The notes under the pieces: model-generated
The model's database searches: none
Told to the model about the DNA's origin: nothing
What the model saw: only the letters and a program-made list of their open reading frames with translations
DNA from: UBA1479 sp963972065
GTDB taxonomy: Bacteria; Pseudomonadota; Alphaproteobacteria; Rhodospirillales; Casp-alpha2
Length of the DNA: 48,831 nt
Direction: 5' to 3'
NCBI GenBank assembly: GCA_963972065.1
Contig: CAXAVJ010000020.1
Location: 1 to 48,831, forward strand
Shown: positions 18,078-25,937 of the stretch, piece by piece
How positions within the stretch are numbered: position 1 is the first letter of the stretch
How the letters are laid out: each line of letters starts with the position of its first letter
Program-made: the position numbers and the translations under genes

Positions 18078-18106
18078 GTTATATCGGCGGGCCGGGGCCA
18101 GGTCAA
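18078..18106 (-). promoter_or_regulatory. Strong sigma70-type promoter of rpsT (TTGACC-N17-TATAAC)
   Basis: Reverse strand: -35 TTGACC (18106-18101), 17-bp spacer, -10 TATAAC (18083-18078), five of six matches in each hexamer. Predicted start near 18071, giving a leader of about 38 nt to rpsT. The -35 directly abuts the hairpin downstream of the enoyl-CoA hydratase gene. Confidence 0.75.
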
Positions 18107-18144
18107 GCCCGGAAAACAAGGCCCCGTACAAGCGTTTTCCGGGC
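18107..18144. terminator. Hairpin after the enoyl-CoA hydratase gene
   Basis: An 11-bp perfect inverted repeat (GCCCGGAAAAC, 18107-18117; GTTTTCCGGGC, 18134-18144) with a 16-base loop lies 15 bp past the enoyl-CoA hydratase stop. There is no T run after it, so it may be a Rho-assisted terminator or an mRNA 3'-end stabiliser rather than a standard intrinsic terminator. Confidence 0.45.
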
Positions 18145-18158
18145 CCCGCGCCGTCGGC

Positions 18159-18935
18159 TCAGCGGTTCTTGAATTCCGGCTTCCGTTTGTCGGCAAAGGC
18201 GGCCATGCCTTCCTTCTGATCCTCGGTCCCGAAGGTCGCGTGGAACATGCGCCGTTCGAACCGCACGCCTTCGGACAGGGTCGTCTCGAACGCGCGGTTG
18301 ACGGCCTCCTTGGCCAGCATGGCAAGCGGCCGCGACATGCCGGCGATGGCCTCAGCCGTCTTGACCGCGTCCTCGACCAGATCGGCCACGGGCACGATGC
18401 GGGCGACCAGGCCCGACCGTTCCGCCTCTTCCGCGTCCATCATGCGCCCGGTCAGGCACATCTCCATGGCCTTGGCCTTGCCCACGGCGCGGGTCAGGCG
18501 CTGCGTGCCGCCGGCCCCGGGGATGGTGCCGATGGTGATTTCCGGCTGCCCGAACTTGGCATTGTCGCCGGCGATGATCAGATCGCACATCATGGCGACC
18601 TCGCAACCACCACCCAAGGCATAGCCCGCCACGGCGGCGATCACCGGCTTGCGGCAGGAGGCGATGCGTTCCCAATCCTTGGTGATGAAGTCGCTTTTAT
18701 AGGCATCCATCCAGCTTTGGCCCTGCATCTCCTTGATGTCGGCGCCGGCGGCGAAGGCTTTTTCCGATCCGGTCACGACGATGGCGCCGATCGCGTCATC
18801 GGCCTCGAACTGATCCAGGGCGTCGCGCATCTCGGCGACCAGGGCCTTGTTCAGCGCGTTCAGCGCCTTCGGCCGGTTGAGGGTGATCAGCCCGACGGCG
18901 CCGCGGGTTTCAACGATGATGTTTTCGTAAGCCAT
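18159..18935 (-). CDS. Enoyl-CoA hydratase/isomerase (crotonase family)
   Basis: Hydrates trans-2-enoyl-CoA to 3-hydroxyacyl-CoA in fatty acid breakdown or a related acyl-CoA pathway. The 258-residue crotonase-fold protein has the oxyanion-hole segments AFAAGADIKEM and GYALGGGCEVAMMCD. It also has both catalytic Glu regions (the Glu of GGCEVAMM and PGAGGTQRL with its preceding QPEITIGTIP) and the C-terminal helix with DQKEGMAAFADKRKP. Length is standard for short-chain enoyl-CoA hydratase. The ATG at 18935 opens MAYENIIVETRG, the normal family start. It follows the small secreted protein and mutM on the same strand. Confidence 0.92.
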   Translation of the reverse strand: MAYENIIVETRGAVGLITLNRPKALNALNKALVAEMRDALDQFEADDAIGAIVVTGSEKAFAAGADIKEMQGQSWMDAYKSDFITKDWERIASCRKPVIAAVAGYALGGGCEVAMMCDLIIAGDNAKFGQPEITIGTIPGAGGTQRLTRAVGKAKAMEMCLTGRMMDAEEAERSGLVARIVPVADLVEDAVKTAEAIAGMSRPLAMLAKEAVNRAFETTLSEGVRFERRMFHATFGTEDQKEGMAAFADKRKPEFKNR

Positions 18936-18993
18936 GTGGGTCGCTTCCGTTCCTTGAATTGAGGGGTCTCGATATGTCGTCGGCGCGGGCCGG

Positions 18994-19359
18994 TCAGGGG
19001 CCCGGCGCCAGGCGGAACCGTACGGTCGGCACGGGGCCGTCCGGGAATTCCAAGTGCAGGGTTTCCCCTTCGCGGCGGTACTGGCCGCTTTTGATCTTTT
19101 CCCAGCCAAGCTGCGGCAAACTGGCGTCGTAGAACGCCCGCACCTGGGCCTGGTCCTGGCCGCCGGTCAGGGCCTGGGCTTCGACGATGCGCCCGGCCGG
19201 CGTTTCGAACACCACGCCGGCGTCGGGGATGTCGGTCAGGCCCGGCATCAGCGGCAGGTCGTCGATCCCGCCGACGAACTGCGCGGCCGCGGGCAGCGCC
19301 GCCGCCAGCCACAAAAGGGCCGCGACGAAACCGGGACGCAGGCGGGCTATCAAGGTCAT
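18994..19359 (-). CDS. Small secreted protein of unknown function
   Basis: 121-residue protein with an apparent signal peptide: MTLIARLRPG, a hydrophobic core AALLWLAAALPAA, and a cleavage site of the A-A-Q type near residue 26. The mature part (about 95 residues) contains FETPAGRIVEAQAL, QVRAFYDASLPQLGWEK and YRREGETLHLEF. That arrangement resembles small periplasmic proteins with one alpha/beta domain. I do not recognise a named family. It starts 14 bp after the mutM stop and ends 58 bp before the enoyl-CoA hydratase start, so it is probably cotranscribed with mutM. Confidence 0.75.
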   Translation of the reverse strand: MTLIARLRPGFVAALLWLAAALPAAAQFVGGIDDLPLMPGLTDIPDAGVVFETPAGRIVEAQALTGGQDQAQVRAFYDASLPQLGWEKIKSGQYRREGETLHLEFPDGPVPTVRFRLAPGP

Positions 19360-19373
19360 GGCCCGGTGATACC

Positions 19374-20204
19374 CTACCTCTGGCAGCGGGAACAGTAGAA
19401 AGTCGAGCGCCCGGCCTGGGGGATCTGGCGGATGGGCTGGCCGCAGGCCGCGTTGGCGCAGGCTTCGCCCGTGCGCCCGTAGACGTCGAAGGAATGCTGG
19501 AAATAGCCCAGTTCGCCATCGGGGCGGATATGATCGCGCAAGGACGAGCCCCCGGACGCGATGGCCTCCGTCAGCACCGCCTTGACCGCGTCGGCCAATT
19601 TGCCGGCCCGGGCCCCCTGCACCGTATGGGCCAGACGCTTGGGCGAAATCCCGGCCCGGTACAGCGCTTCGCAGGCATAGATATTGCCGACACCGGCGAC
19701 CACCTTCTGGTCCAGCAAGGCGACCTTTATGGACGTCTTGCGGTCCTTCAGGCGCGCCGCCAGGGCTTTTCCGTTAAAGGCATCGTCGTCCAGCGGCTCC
19801 GGCCCCAGTTTGGCCAGCATGGGATAGGACGCCAGGTCGGCGGCGGCCCATAAATCCATGAAACCGAAGCGGCGCGGGTCGTTGTAATGAACCTCGCCGC
19901 CGCCCGACATCTTGAAGATCACATGGTCGTGCTTTTCTTCCGGGAAGGGCTTGGCGCCCAGTCGGAAACTGCCCGACATGCCCAGATGGGCGATCAACAC
20001 GTCCGGGCTGTCCAAATCGAACATCAGGAACTTGGCGCGGCGGCGGATATCGACCACCCTGCGGCCCGTGAGCCGCTGGCCGAACCCGTCGGGCAGGGGA
20101 AAGCGCAGGTTGGGCCGGCGCGGGATCACCGCGTCCAGGCGCTGGCCCTGCATGGCGGGCATCAGCCCCCGGCGGACGGTTTCGACTTCGGGCAGTTCGG
20201 GCAT
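19374..20204 (-). CDS. mutM: Formamidopyrimidine-DNA glycosylase
   Basis: Base-excision repair enzyme removing 8-oxoguanine and formamidopyrimidines, with AP-lyase activity. The 276-residue protein starts MPELPEVET, giving the catalytic Pro2 and Glu3. It keeps the Lys of the strand RRRAKFLMFDL, the NDPRRFGFMDL loop, GVGNIYACEALYRAGI and the C-terminal zinc finger with four Cys (CANAAC ... FYCSRC). Length is normal. The ATG at 20204 is fixed by the obligatory N-terminal Pro. It is divergent from ubiE, 82 bp apart. Confidence 0.97.
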   Translation of the reverse strand: MPELPEVETVRRGLMPAMQGQRLDAVIPRRPNLRFPLPDGFGQRLTGRRVVDIRRRAKFLMFDLDSPDVLIAHLGMSGSFRLGAKPFPEEKHDHVIFKMSGGGEVHYNDPRRFGFMDLWAAADLASYPMLAKLGPEPLDDDAFNGKALAARLKDRKTSIKVALLDQKVVAGVGNIYACEALYRAGISPKRLAHTVQGARAGKLADAVKAVLTEAIASGGSSLRDHIRPDGELGYFQHSFDVYGRTGEACANAACGQPIRQIPQAGRSTFYCSRCQR

Positions 20205-20286
20205 GGTGCATCTTCGGGCAAGGAAACGACGGGGAAGGCCCAAGGAACGTAGCCTGTCCCGGCCGGTTACGCTATGTTCCATCGCC

Positions 20287-21087
20287 ATGATCAAAGAGAC
20301 GCCCGAAACCCCTGATAACGCGGACACATCCGCGGCCCCCGGCACGACTCACTTCGGCTTCCGCCAGGTCGCCGAAGACGAAAAGGCCGGCCTGGTGCGG
20401 GGCGTGTTCGACAGCGTCGCGTCCAAATACGATCTGATGAACGACCTGATGTCGCTCGGCATCCACCGGCTGTGGAAATCGGCCATGCTGGACTGGCTGC
20501 GGCCCCGGCCCGGCATGACGCTGCTGGACGTCGGCGGCGGTACCGGCGACATCGCCTTCCGGTTTCTGGAGCGGGGCGGCGGGCCGGTCGCGGTCTGCGA
20601 CATCAACACGGAAATGCTGAAAGTGGGCAAGGCCCGCGCCATTGATAAAGGCATGCTGAAGGGCCGGGACGCGGGCGGCATCGACTGGATCACCGGCGAC
20701 GCCGAGCGCCTGCCTTTCCCCGACAATTCCTTCGACGCCTATACCACGGCTTTCTGCATCCGCAACGTGACCCATCCGCAGAACGCCCTGGCCGAGGCCC
20801 GGCGCGTGCTGAAGCCGGGCGGCCGGTTCCTCTGCCTGGAATTTTCCAAAGTCGCCCTGCCGGTGCTGGACGAAATCTACGACCGCTGGTCCTTCAAGGT
20901 CCTGCCCGTGCTGGGCGAGAAAATCGCCGGCGACCGGGAGTCCTACCAATATCTGGCGGAAAGCATCCGCCGCTTTCCGCCGCAGGAGGAATTCAAGGCC
21001 ATGATCGGCGCCGCCGGCTTGGCCCGCGCCGAATACCGCAACCTGACGGGCGGGATCTCGGCCATCCATTCCGCCTGGCGCACCTGA
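20287..21087 (+). CDS. ubiE: Ubiquinone/menaquinone biosynthesis C-methyltransferase
   Basis: SAM-dependent C-methyltransferase of ubiquinone (and menaquinone) synthesis. The 266-residue protein has the UbiE hallmark VFDSVASKYDLMNDLMSLGIHRLWK, the SAM-binding LLDVGGGTGDIAFRFL, GDAERLPFPDNSFDAYT and the C-terminal RNLTGGISAIHSAW. An N-terminal extension of about 30 polar residues precedes the usual TTHFGFRQV start. The ATG at 20287 has no strong ribosome binding site, but no other start fits. ubiB follows 23 bp later. Confidence 0.95.
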   Translation: MIKETPETPDNADTSAAPGTTHFGFRQVAEDEKAGLVRGVFDSVASKYDLMNDLMSLGIHRLWKSAMLDWLRPRPGMTLLDVGGGTGDIAFRFLERGGGPVAVCDINTEMLKVGKARAIDKGMLKGRDAGGIDWITGDAERLPFPDNSFDAYTTAFCIRNVTHPQNALAEARRVLKPGGRFLCLEFSKVALPVLDEIYDRWSFKVLPVLGEKIAGDRESYQYLAESIRRFPPQEEFKAMIGAAGLARAEYRNLTGGISAIHSAWRT

Positions 21088-21110
21088 GACCGGCCCGGGA
21101 CCCTGAACGC

Positions 21111-22652
21111 ATGAGCGGCCATCTTTCCAATCTCTGGCGCCTGTTCGCCATCGCCCGCCTGCTGGCGCGCCACGACGCCCTGTTTCCCCTGGAAGACCTG
21201 GGCGTCGCCCCGGCCGTGGCCAAGGCGGCCAAGCTGTTGTCCAAACGCTCCGTGCCGGGCCGCCCCGGCCAGCGCCTGGCCAATGCCCTTTCCGAGGCCG
21301 GCCCCAGTTTCATCAAGCTGGGGCAGGCGCTGTCGACCCGCCCGGATTTGCTGGGCGAGGAAATCACCCAGGACCTGGCGCAGTTGCAAGACGACCTGCC
21401 GCCGTTTTCCACCGACCTGGCCCGCCAGACCATCGAGCAGGAATTCCAGGTGCCGGTGGACACCCTGTTCGCGTCCTTCGACGACGACCCCGTGGCCGCC
21501 GCCTCCATCGCCCAGGTCCATTTCGCCGAAACGACGGAAGGCGAGAAGGTCGCGGTCAAGATCCTGCGCCCGGGGATCGAGGCCCGGTTCCGCCGCGATC
21601 TCGACCTGTTCCGCTGGGCCGCCCGGGTGATGGAGCGCGCCCGCCCGGACCTGAAGCGCCTGAAACCCCGCGAGGTGGTGGAAACCATCGCCCAGTCGGT
21701 CGAGCTGGAAATGGACCTGCGGTTCGAAGCCGCCGCCGCCGCCGAAATGGCCGACAATTTCGCGGGCGACGATACCTTCGTCATCCCCGCCGTCGATTGG
21801 GCGCGCACGGGATCGCGGGTGCTGACGACGGAGCGCATCGACGGCTTCCCCATCAATGACGTGGACGGCATCGTCGCCGCCGGGATCGATCCCAAGACCG
21901 TGGTCGAGAACGCCGCCCGCGCGTTCTTCAACCAAGTGTTCCGCGACGGCTTTTTCCACGCCGACCTGCACCCGGGCAATCTGTTCGTGATGGAAGACGG
22001 CGCCATCGGCGCCGTCGATTTCGGCATCATGGGCCGGGTGGATAAAAAGACCCGGCGCAACCTGGGCGAAATGCTGCTGGGCTTCCTGACCCGCGATTAC
22101 CGCCGCGCGGCGGAGGTGCATTTCGAGGCCGGCTGGGTGCCCCGCGACAAATCCGTCGACGCCTTCACCCAGGCCTGCCGCTCCATCGCCGAGCCGATCC
22201 TGGACAAGCCCCAGCACGAGATTTCCATCGGCCGCCTGCTGGGCCAGCTGTTCCAGGTCACGGAAACCTTCGCCATGGAAACCCAGCCGCAATTGCTGCT
22301 GCTGCAGAAAACCATGCTGACCGCCGAGGGCGTAAGCCGCAAACTCTACCCCGACACCAACATGTGGGTGCTGGCCCGGCCGCTGATCGAAGACTGGATG
22401 CGCGCCAACCTGGGCCCGGAGGCCAAGATCATGGACACCTTCCAGGGCCTGGCCGAGGCGGCGGAACGCCTGCCCCGCGTCATGGAAGATCTGGAGATCG
22501 GCGCCCGCAGACTGGCCGAAGGCCGCCTGACCCTGGACCCGGAAACCGTGCGCCTGCTCCGCGACGGCGAAGACAAACCCCGCACGCCGGTCCTGCTCTG
22601 GATCATCGTCGCGATCCTGGCGGTGATTTTTACCTATAATTTGATGGACTGA
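21111..22652 (+). CDS. ubiB: Ubiquinone biosynthesis atypical kinase UbiB
   Basis: Membrane-associated ATPase of the protein-kinase-like ABC1/COQ8 family, needed for ubiquinone hydroxylation steps. The 513-residue protein has the KxGQ motif (FIKLGQALSTRPDLL), the Ala-rich loop PVAAASIAQVH, the invariant Lys in VAVKILRPGI, and the catalytic/metal segments FFHADLHPGN and AVDFGIMGR. A C-terminal hydrophobic segment (VLLWIIVAILAVIFTYNL) is the family's membrane anchor. It lies directly downstream of ubiE and was clearly read in the same operon. Confidence 0.95.
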   Translation: MSGHLSNLWRLFAIARLLARHDALFPLEDLGVAPAVAKAAKLLSKRSVPGRPGQRLANALSEAGPSFIKLGQALSTRPDLLGEEITQDLAQLQDDLPPFSTDLARQTIEQEFQVPVDTLFASFDDDPVAAASIAQVHFAETTEGEKVAVKILRPGIEARFRRDLDLFRWAARVMERARPDLKRLKPREVVETIAQSVELEMDLRFEAAAAAEMADNFAGDDTFVIPAVDWARTGSRVLTTERIDGFPINDVDGIVAAGIDPKTVVENAARAFFNQVFRDGFFHADLHPGNLFVMEDGAIGAVDFGIMGRVDKKTRRNLGEMLLGFLTRDYRRAAEVHFEAGWVPRDKSVDAFTQACRSIAEPILDKPQHEISIGRLLGQLFQVTETFAMETQPQLLLLQKTMLTAEGVSRKLYPDTNMWVLARPLIEDWMRANLGPEAKIMDTFQGLAEAAERLPRVMEDLEIGARRLAEGRLTLDPETVRLLRDGEDKPRTPVLLWIIVAILAVIFTYNLMD

Positions 22653-22687
22653 CGGACGGCACCCGTATCTTGCCGGGGGGTAATATT

Positions 22688-22720
22688 TACTTTAAGTACA
22701 CTGTTCTTTGCGTATTTATA
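22688..22720 (+). promoter_or_regulatory. AT-rich promoter region with TACTT-T-AAGTA dyad before coaBC
   Basis: The gap between ubiB and coaBC has a locally AT-rich patch. It holds a 5-bp inverted repeat TACTT-T-AAGTA (22688-22698) followed by TTTATA (22715-22720), a possible -10. TTAAGT, 17 bp upstream of it and overlapping the dyad, would be the -35. If real, a regulator on the dyad would occlude the -35. Confidence 0.35.
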
Positions 22721-22761
22721 GGGGCCGGGATTGGTCGGCCAGCAAGGGACATCGGGAAAAT

Positions 22762-23991
22762 ATGCTTTCCGGAAAACGCATTCTGTTGATCGTCACGGGC
22801 GGGATCGCCGCCTATAAGACGCCGGATCTGGTCCGCCGCTTGAAGGAGCGGGGGGCCCAGGTGCGCTGCGTGCTGACGGCCGGCGGGGCGCAGTTCGTGA
22901 CGCCCTTGGCGCTCGGCGCCGTGTCCGGCGACAAGGTCTACCAAGACCTGTTCGACCTGACGGACGAGCAGGAAATGGGCCATATCCAATTGTCCCGCGA
23001 CGCGGACGTGATCCTGGTCGCCCCGGCCTCGGCCGACGTGCTGGCCAAGATGGCGGGCGGGCTCGCCACCGATCTGGCGACCACGGCCCTGCTGGCCACG
23101 GACAAGCCGGTGATGGTCGCCCCCGCCATGAACGTGCGGATGTGGGAACACGCGGCGACCCAGGCCAATATCGAGACATTGACATCGCGGGGCGTCACCG
23201 TGATCGGCCCGGACGAGGGCGACATGGCCTGCGGCGAATTCGGCCCCGGGCGCATGACCGAGCCGCTTGCCATCGCCCAGGCCCTGATCGATTTCTTCCA
23301 CGGCGGCCAGCCCCTTCGGGGCAAGCACGCCCTGGTCACCAGCGGGCCGACCCATGAGCCCATCGACCCCGTGCGCTATATCGCCAACCGGTCGTCCGGC
23401 AAGCAGGGCCATGCCATCGCATCGGCGCTGGCGGCCCTGGGCGCCCGCGTGACCCTGGTCACCGGGCCGGTCACCCTGAAGGACCCCATCGGCGTCGCCA
23501 CGGTGCATGTGGAGACGGCCCGCGACATGCTGGCCGCCTGCACGGAAGCCCTGCCCGCCGATATCGCCGTCTGCGCCGCCGCCGTGGCCGATTGGCGCAC
23601 CGCCGACGCCGCGCCCGAAAAGATGAAAAAGGACGGCAAAGGCCTGCCGGCCCTGGCCTTGGCCGAAAACCCGGACATCCTGGCGACCCTCGCGGCCCCC
23701 GGAAAGAGCCGCCCGGCCCTGGTCGTCGGCTTCGCCGCCGAGACGGAAAACGTCGTCGGCCATGCCGTCGCCAAGCTGAAAAAGAAGGGCTGCGACTGGA
23801 TCTGCGCCAACGACGTGTCGCCGGAAACGGGCACCTTCGGCGGCGATATGAACCGGGTGCATCTGGTCACCGGGGCGGGGGTCGAGGATTGGCCGCCGCA
23901 AACCAAGACCCAGGTGGGTGAACGCCTGGCACAGCGCATCGCCGATCATGTCGCGGCGGGCGCCGCCGCAACGGGCGCGGACGCCGAATGA
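22762..23991 (+). CDS. coaBC: Bifunctional phosphopantothenoylcysteine decarboxylase / phosphopantothenate-cysteine ligase
   Basis: Carries out two consecutive coenzyme A steps: CTP-dependent joining of 4'-phosphopantothenate to cysteine (CoaB) and FMN-dependent decarboxylation (CoaC). The 409-residue protein has CoaC at the N-terminus (LLIVTGGIAAYKTPDLVRRL, the PAMNVRMWEH substrate motif near 120, GDMACGEFGPGRM with its Cys). CoaB occupies the second half (TSGPTHEPIDPVRYIANRSSGKQGHAIA, CAAAVADW and the K-x-K-K segment). The ATG at 22762 gives the normal start. The 3' end overlaps the dut start by four bases (ATGA). Confidence 0.96.
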   Translation: MLSGKRILLIVTGGIAAYKTPDLVRRLKERGAQVRCVLTAGGAQFVTPLALGAVSGDKVYQDLFDLTDEQEMGHIQLSRDADVILVAPASADVLAKMAGGLATDLATTALLATDKPVMVAPAMNVRMWEHAATQANIETLTSRGVTVIGPDEGDMACGEFGPGRMTEPLAIAQALIDFFHGGQPLRGKHALVTSGPTHEPIDPVRYIANRSSGKQGHAIASALAALGARVTLVTGPVTLKDPIGVATVHVETARDMLAACTEALPADIAVCAAAVADWRTADAAPEKMKKDGKGLPALALAENPDILATLAAPGKSRPALVVGFAAETENVVGHAVAKLKKKGCDWICANDVSPETGTFGGDMNRVHLVTGAGVEDWPPQTKTQVGERLAQRIADHVAAGAAATGADAE

Positions 23992-24446
23992 CCGCCCTGA
24001 CCGTTCCCGTTCAGCGCCTGCCCCATGGCGCGGACTTGGCCTTGCCGGCCTATGCCACGGCGGATGCCGCGGGATTGGACCTTTTGGCTGCTTTGGATCA
24101 ATCCATGATCCTTAAACCCATGGCCCGCGCCCTGGTGCCCACGGGCATCGCCATCGCCCTGCCCCGGGGGTATGAGGCGCAGGTGCGCCCGCGCTCCGGC
24201 CTGGCCGCCAAGCACGGGATCACGGTGCTCAACAGCCCGGGCACGATCGACGCCGACTACCGCGGCGAGATCAAGGTTATTTTGGTAAACCTAAGTTTGG
24301 AATCCTTTGAAATTGAGGCCGGCATGCGCATCGCCCAGATGGTGATCGCGCCGGTCACGCAAATCGCCTGGGATGAGCGGGCGGACCTGGACGACACGGC
24401 CCGGGGGGCCGGCGGGTTCGGGTCGACGGGAACGGGGGGAAGCTGA
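23988..24446 (+). CDS. dut: Deoxyuridine 5'-triphosphate nucleotidohydrolase (dUTPase)
   Basis: Hydrolyses dUTP to dUMP, preventing uracil incorporation and feeding thymidylate synthesis. The 152-residue trimeric-type enzyme has the five motifs: AGLDLLAAL, RPRSGLAAKHGI, NSPGTIDADYRGEIKVILVN, RIAQMVIAPV and the C-terminal glycine-rich lid GAGGFGSTG. Length is standard. It overlaps coaBC by four bases and precedes the Rrf2 regulator by four bases, so all three are probably translated from one message. Confidence 0.97.
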   Translation: MTALTVPVQRLPHGADLALPAYATADAAGLDLLAALDQSMILKPMARALVPTGIAIALPRGYEAQVRPRSGLAAKHGITVLNSPGTIDADYRGEIKVILVNLSLESFEIEAGMRIAQMVIAPVTQIAWDERADLDDTARGAGGFGSTGTGGS

Positions 24447-24450
24447 CCAT

Positions 24451-24906
24451 ATGCTGCGACTGTCGAAAAAGACCCTTTACGCCATCGAGGCGGTGCTGGA
24501 CGTGGCCTATCACATGGGGGCGCAGCCGGTGCAGAGCCGCGACATCACGCGCCGCCAGGGCATTCCCCGGCGCTATCTGGAACAGGCCCTGCAGCAACTG
24601 GTAAAGGCGGACATCCTGGTCGGCGTGCGGGGGCCCAAGGGCGGCTACCGCCTGGCCCGTGAGCGGCGGCGCATTTCCGTGGGCGACATCGTGCGCGTGA
24701 TCGCGGGCGCCGATGGCGGCGACGACATTCTCGAGGACGCCGACGGGTCGGACCTGGGGCTCAAGGTGGTGCGGCCCCTGTGGGCGGAACTGCGCGAAGC
24801 CGCCATGGTTCGCCTGGATGCCACGTCGATCGACGAGCTTTGCCTCAAGGCCCATCAGGCCGGGGTCGACAGCGAAGGCCGGCCCAACCTGGATTTCACG
24901 ATCTAG
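24451..24906 (+). CDS. Rrf2-family regulator, CymR-like
   Basis: 151-residue winged-helix regulator. The N-terminal HTH (about 1-70) includes RLSKKTLYAIEAVLDVAY, the recognition-helix region IPRRYLEQALQQL and the wing VRGPKGGYRLAR. The single Cys (131) rules out the three-Cys [2Fe-2S] cluster of IscR. The C-terminal part (SVGDIVRVIAGADG, ILEDADGSD, LWAELREAAMVRLDATSIDEL) resembles the Bacillus cysteine regulator CymR, which acts in complex with CysK. cysK is the very next gene, 42 bp away. A cysteine-responsive repressor of this sulfur cluster is therefore a reasonable inference. Confidence 0.85.
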   Translation: MLRLSKKTLYAIEAVLDVAYHMGAQPVQSRDITRRQGIPRRYLEQALQQLVKADILVGVRGPKGGYRLARERRRISVGDIVRVIAGADGGDDILEDADGSDLGLKVVRPLWAELREAAMVRLDATSIDELCLKAHQAGVDSEGRPNLDFTI

Positions 24907-24948
24907 CATCCTCATCTAAGAGGAAACCATTCGGAGGAGACGAGTTCC

Positions 24949-25929
24949 ATGGACACGGCAAAGGGTGCCCGCGCGCAGGGAGAATTCCGGGGTCGCATCT
25001 ACGACAGCATCATCGACACGGTGGGCGCCACGCCCCTGGTCCGCCTGAAGCGCATGGCCGAGGACGCGGGCGTGACCGCCGATATCGTCGGCAAATGCGA
25101 ATTCTTCAACCCGCTGTCGTCGGTCAAGGACCGCATCGGCCTGAACATGATCGAAGCCGCCGAACGGGACGGCCGCATCAAGCCGGGCGCCACGTTGGTC
25201 GAACCGACCTCGGGCAACACGGGCATCGCCCTGGCCTTCGTCGCCGCCGCCAAGGGCTACCGCCTGATCCTGACCATGCCGGAAAGCATGTCGCTGGAAC
25301 GGCGCAAGATGCTCTACCTTCTGGGCGCCGAGCTGGAACTGACCCCGGCCCCCCAGGGCATGCGCGGCGCCATCGAGCGCGCCAAGGAGATCGTCGACGC
25401 CACGCCGGGGGCGATCATGCTGCAACAGTTCGAAAACCCGGCCAATCCGGAAGTCCACCGCAACACCACGGCCGAGGAAATCTGGAAGGACGCCGACGGC
25501 AAGGTCGATGTGCTGATTTCCGGGGTCGGCACGGGCGGCACGCTGACCGGCTGCGCCCAGGTTCTGCGCAAGTACAACCCGAAGCTCAAGGTCGTCGCCG
25601 TCGAGCCCGAGGATTCCGCCATCCTGTCCGGCGGCCTGCCGGGGCCGCACAAAATTCAGGGCATCGGCGCCGGTTTCGTGCCGGCGAACCTGGACACCAA
25701 GGAAATCGACGAAGTGCTGCAGATCGGCAACGACCGCGCCATCGAAACGGCGCGCAAGATCGCGCGCCTGGAAGGCCTGCCCTGCGGGATTTCGTCCGGG
25801 GCCGCCGTGGCGGCGGCACTGGAACTGGCGGCCCGCGACAATCTGGTGGACGCCCGCATCGTCATCATCCTGCCCAGCTTCGCCGAACGCTACCTGTCGA
25901 CCGATCTGTTCGCGGGCCTGGGCGAATAG
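24949..25929 (+). CDS. cysK: Cysteine synthase A (O-acetylserine sulfhydrylase)
   Basis: PLP enzyme forming L-cysteine from O-acetylserine and sulfide. The 326-residue protein has the PLP Lys60 in NPLSSVKDRIG, the substrate loop TSGNTGIALAF near 89-99, the phosphate-binding GVGTGGTLTG and the C-terminal GISSGAAVAAALEL. The N-terminus carries about 15 extra residues relative to E. coli CysK. The ATG at 24949 has a strong GGAGGAG about ten bases upstream. It lies after the CymR-like regulator and before a MoeB-like enzyme. Cystathionine beta-synthase activity is unlikely without a CBS or haem domain. Confidence 0.95.
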   Translation: MDTAKGARAQGEFRGRIYDSIIDTVGATPLVRLKRMAEDAGVTADIVGKCEFFNPLSSVKDRIGLNMIEAAERDGRIKPGATLVEPTSGNTGIALAFVAAAKGYRLILTMPESMSLERRKMLYLLGAELELTPAPQGMRGAIERAKEIVDATPGAIMLQQFENPANPEVHRNTTAEEIWKDADGKVDVLISGVGTGGTLTGCAQVLRKYNPKLKVVAVEPEDSAILSGGLPGPHKIQGIGAGFVPANLDTKEIDEVLQIGNDRAIETARKIARLEGLPCGISSGAAVAAALELAARDNLVDARIVIILPSFAERYLSTDLFAGLGE

Positions 25930-25937
25930 GCCGAGCC

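Noticed and set aside
24780..25937. In-frame extension of the MoeB-like gene upstream across cysK
   Set aside because: The extension is an out-of-frame reading of cysK rich in Arg/Gly/His; homology to MoeB begins at the ATG 25938.
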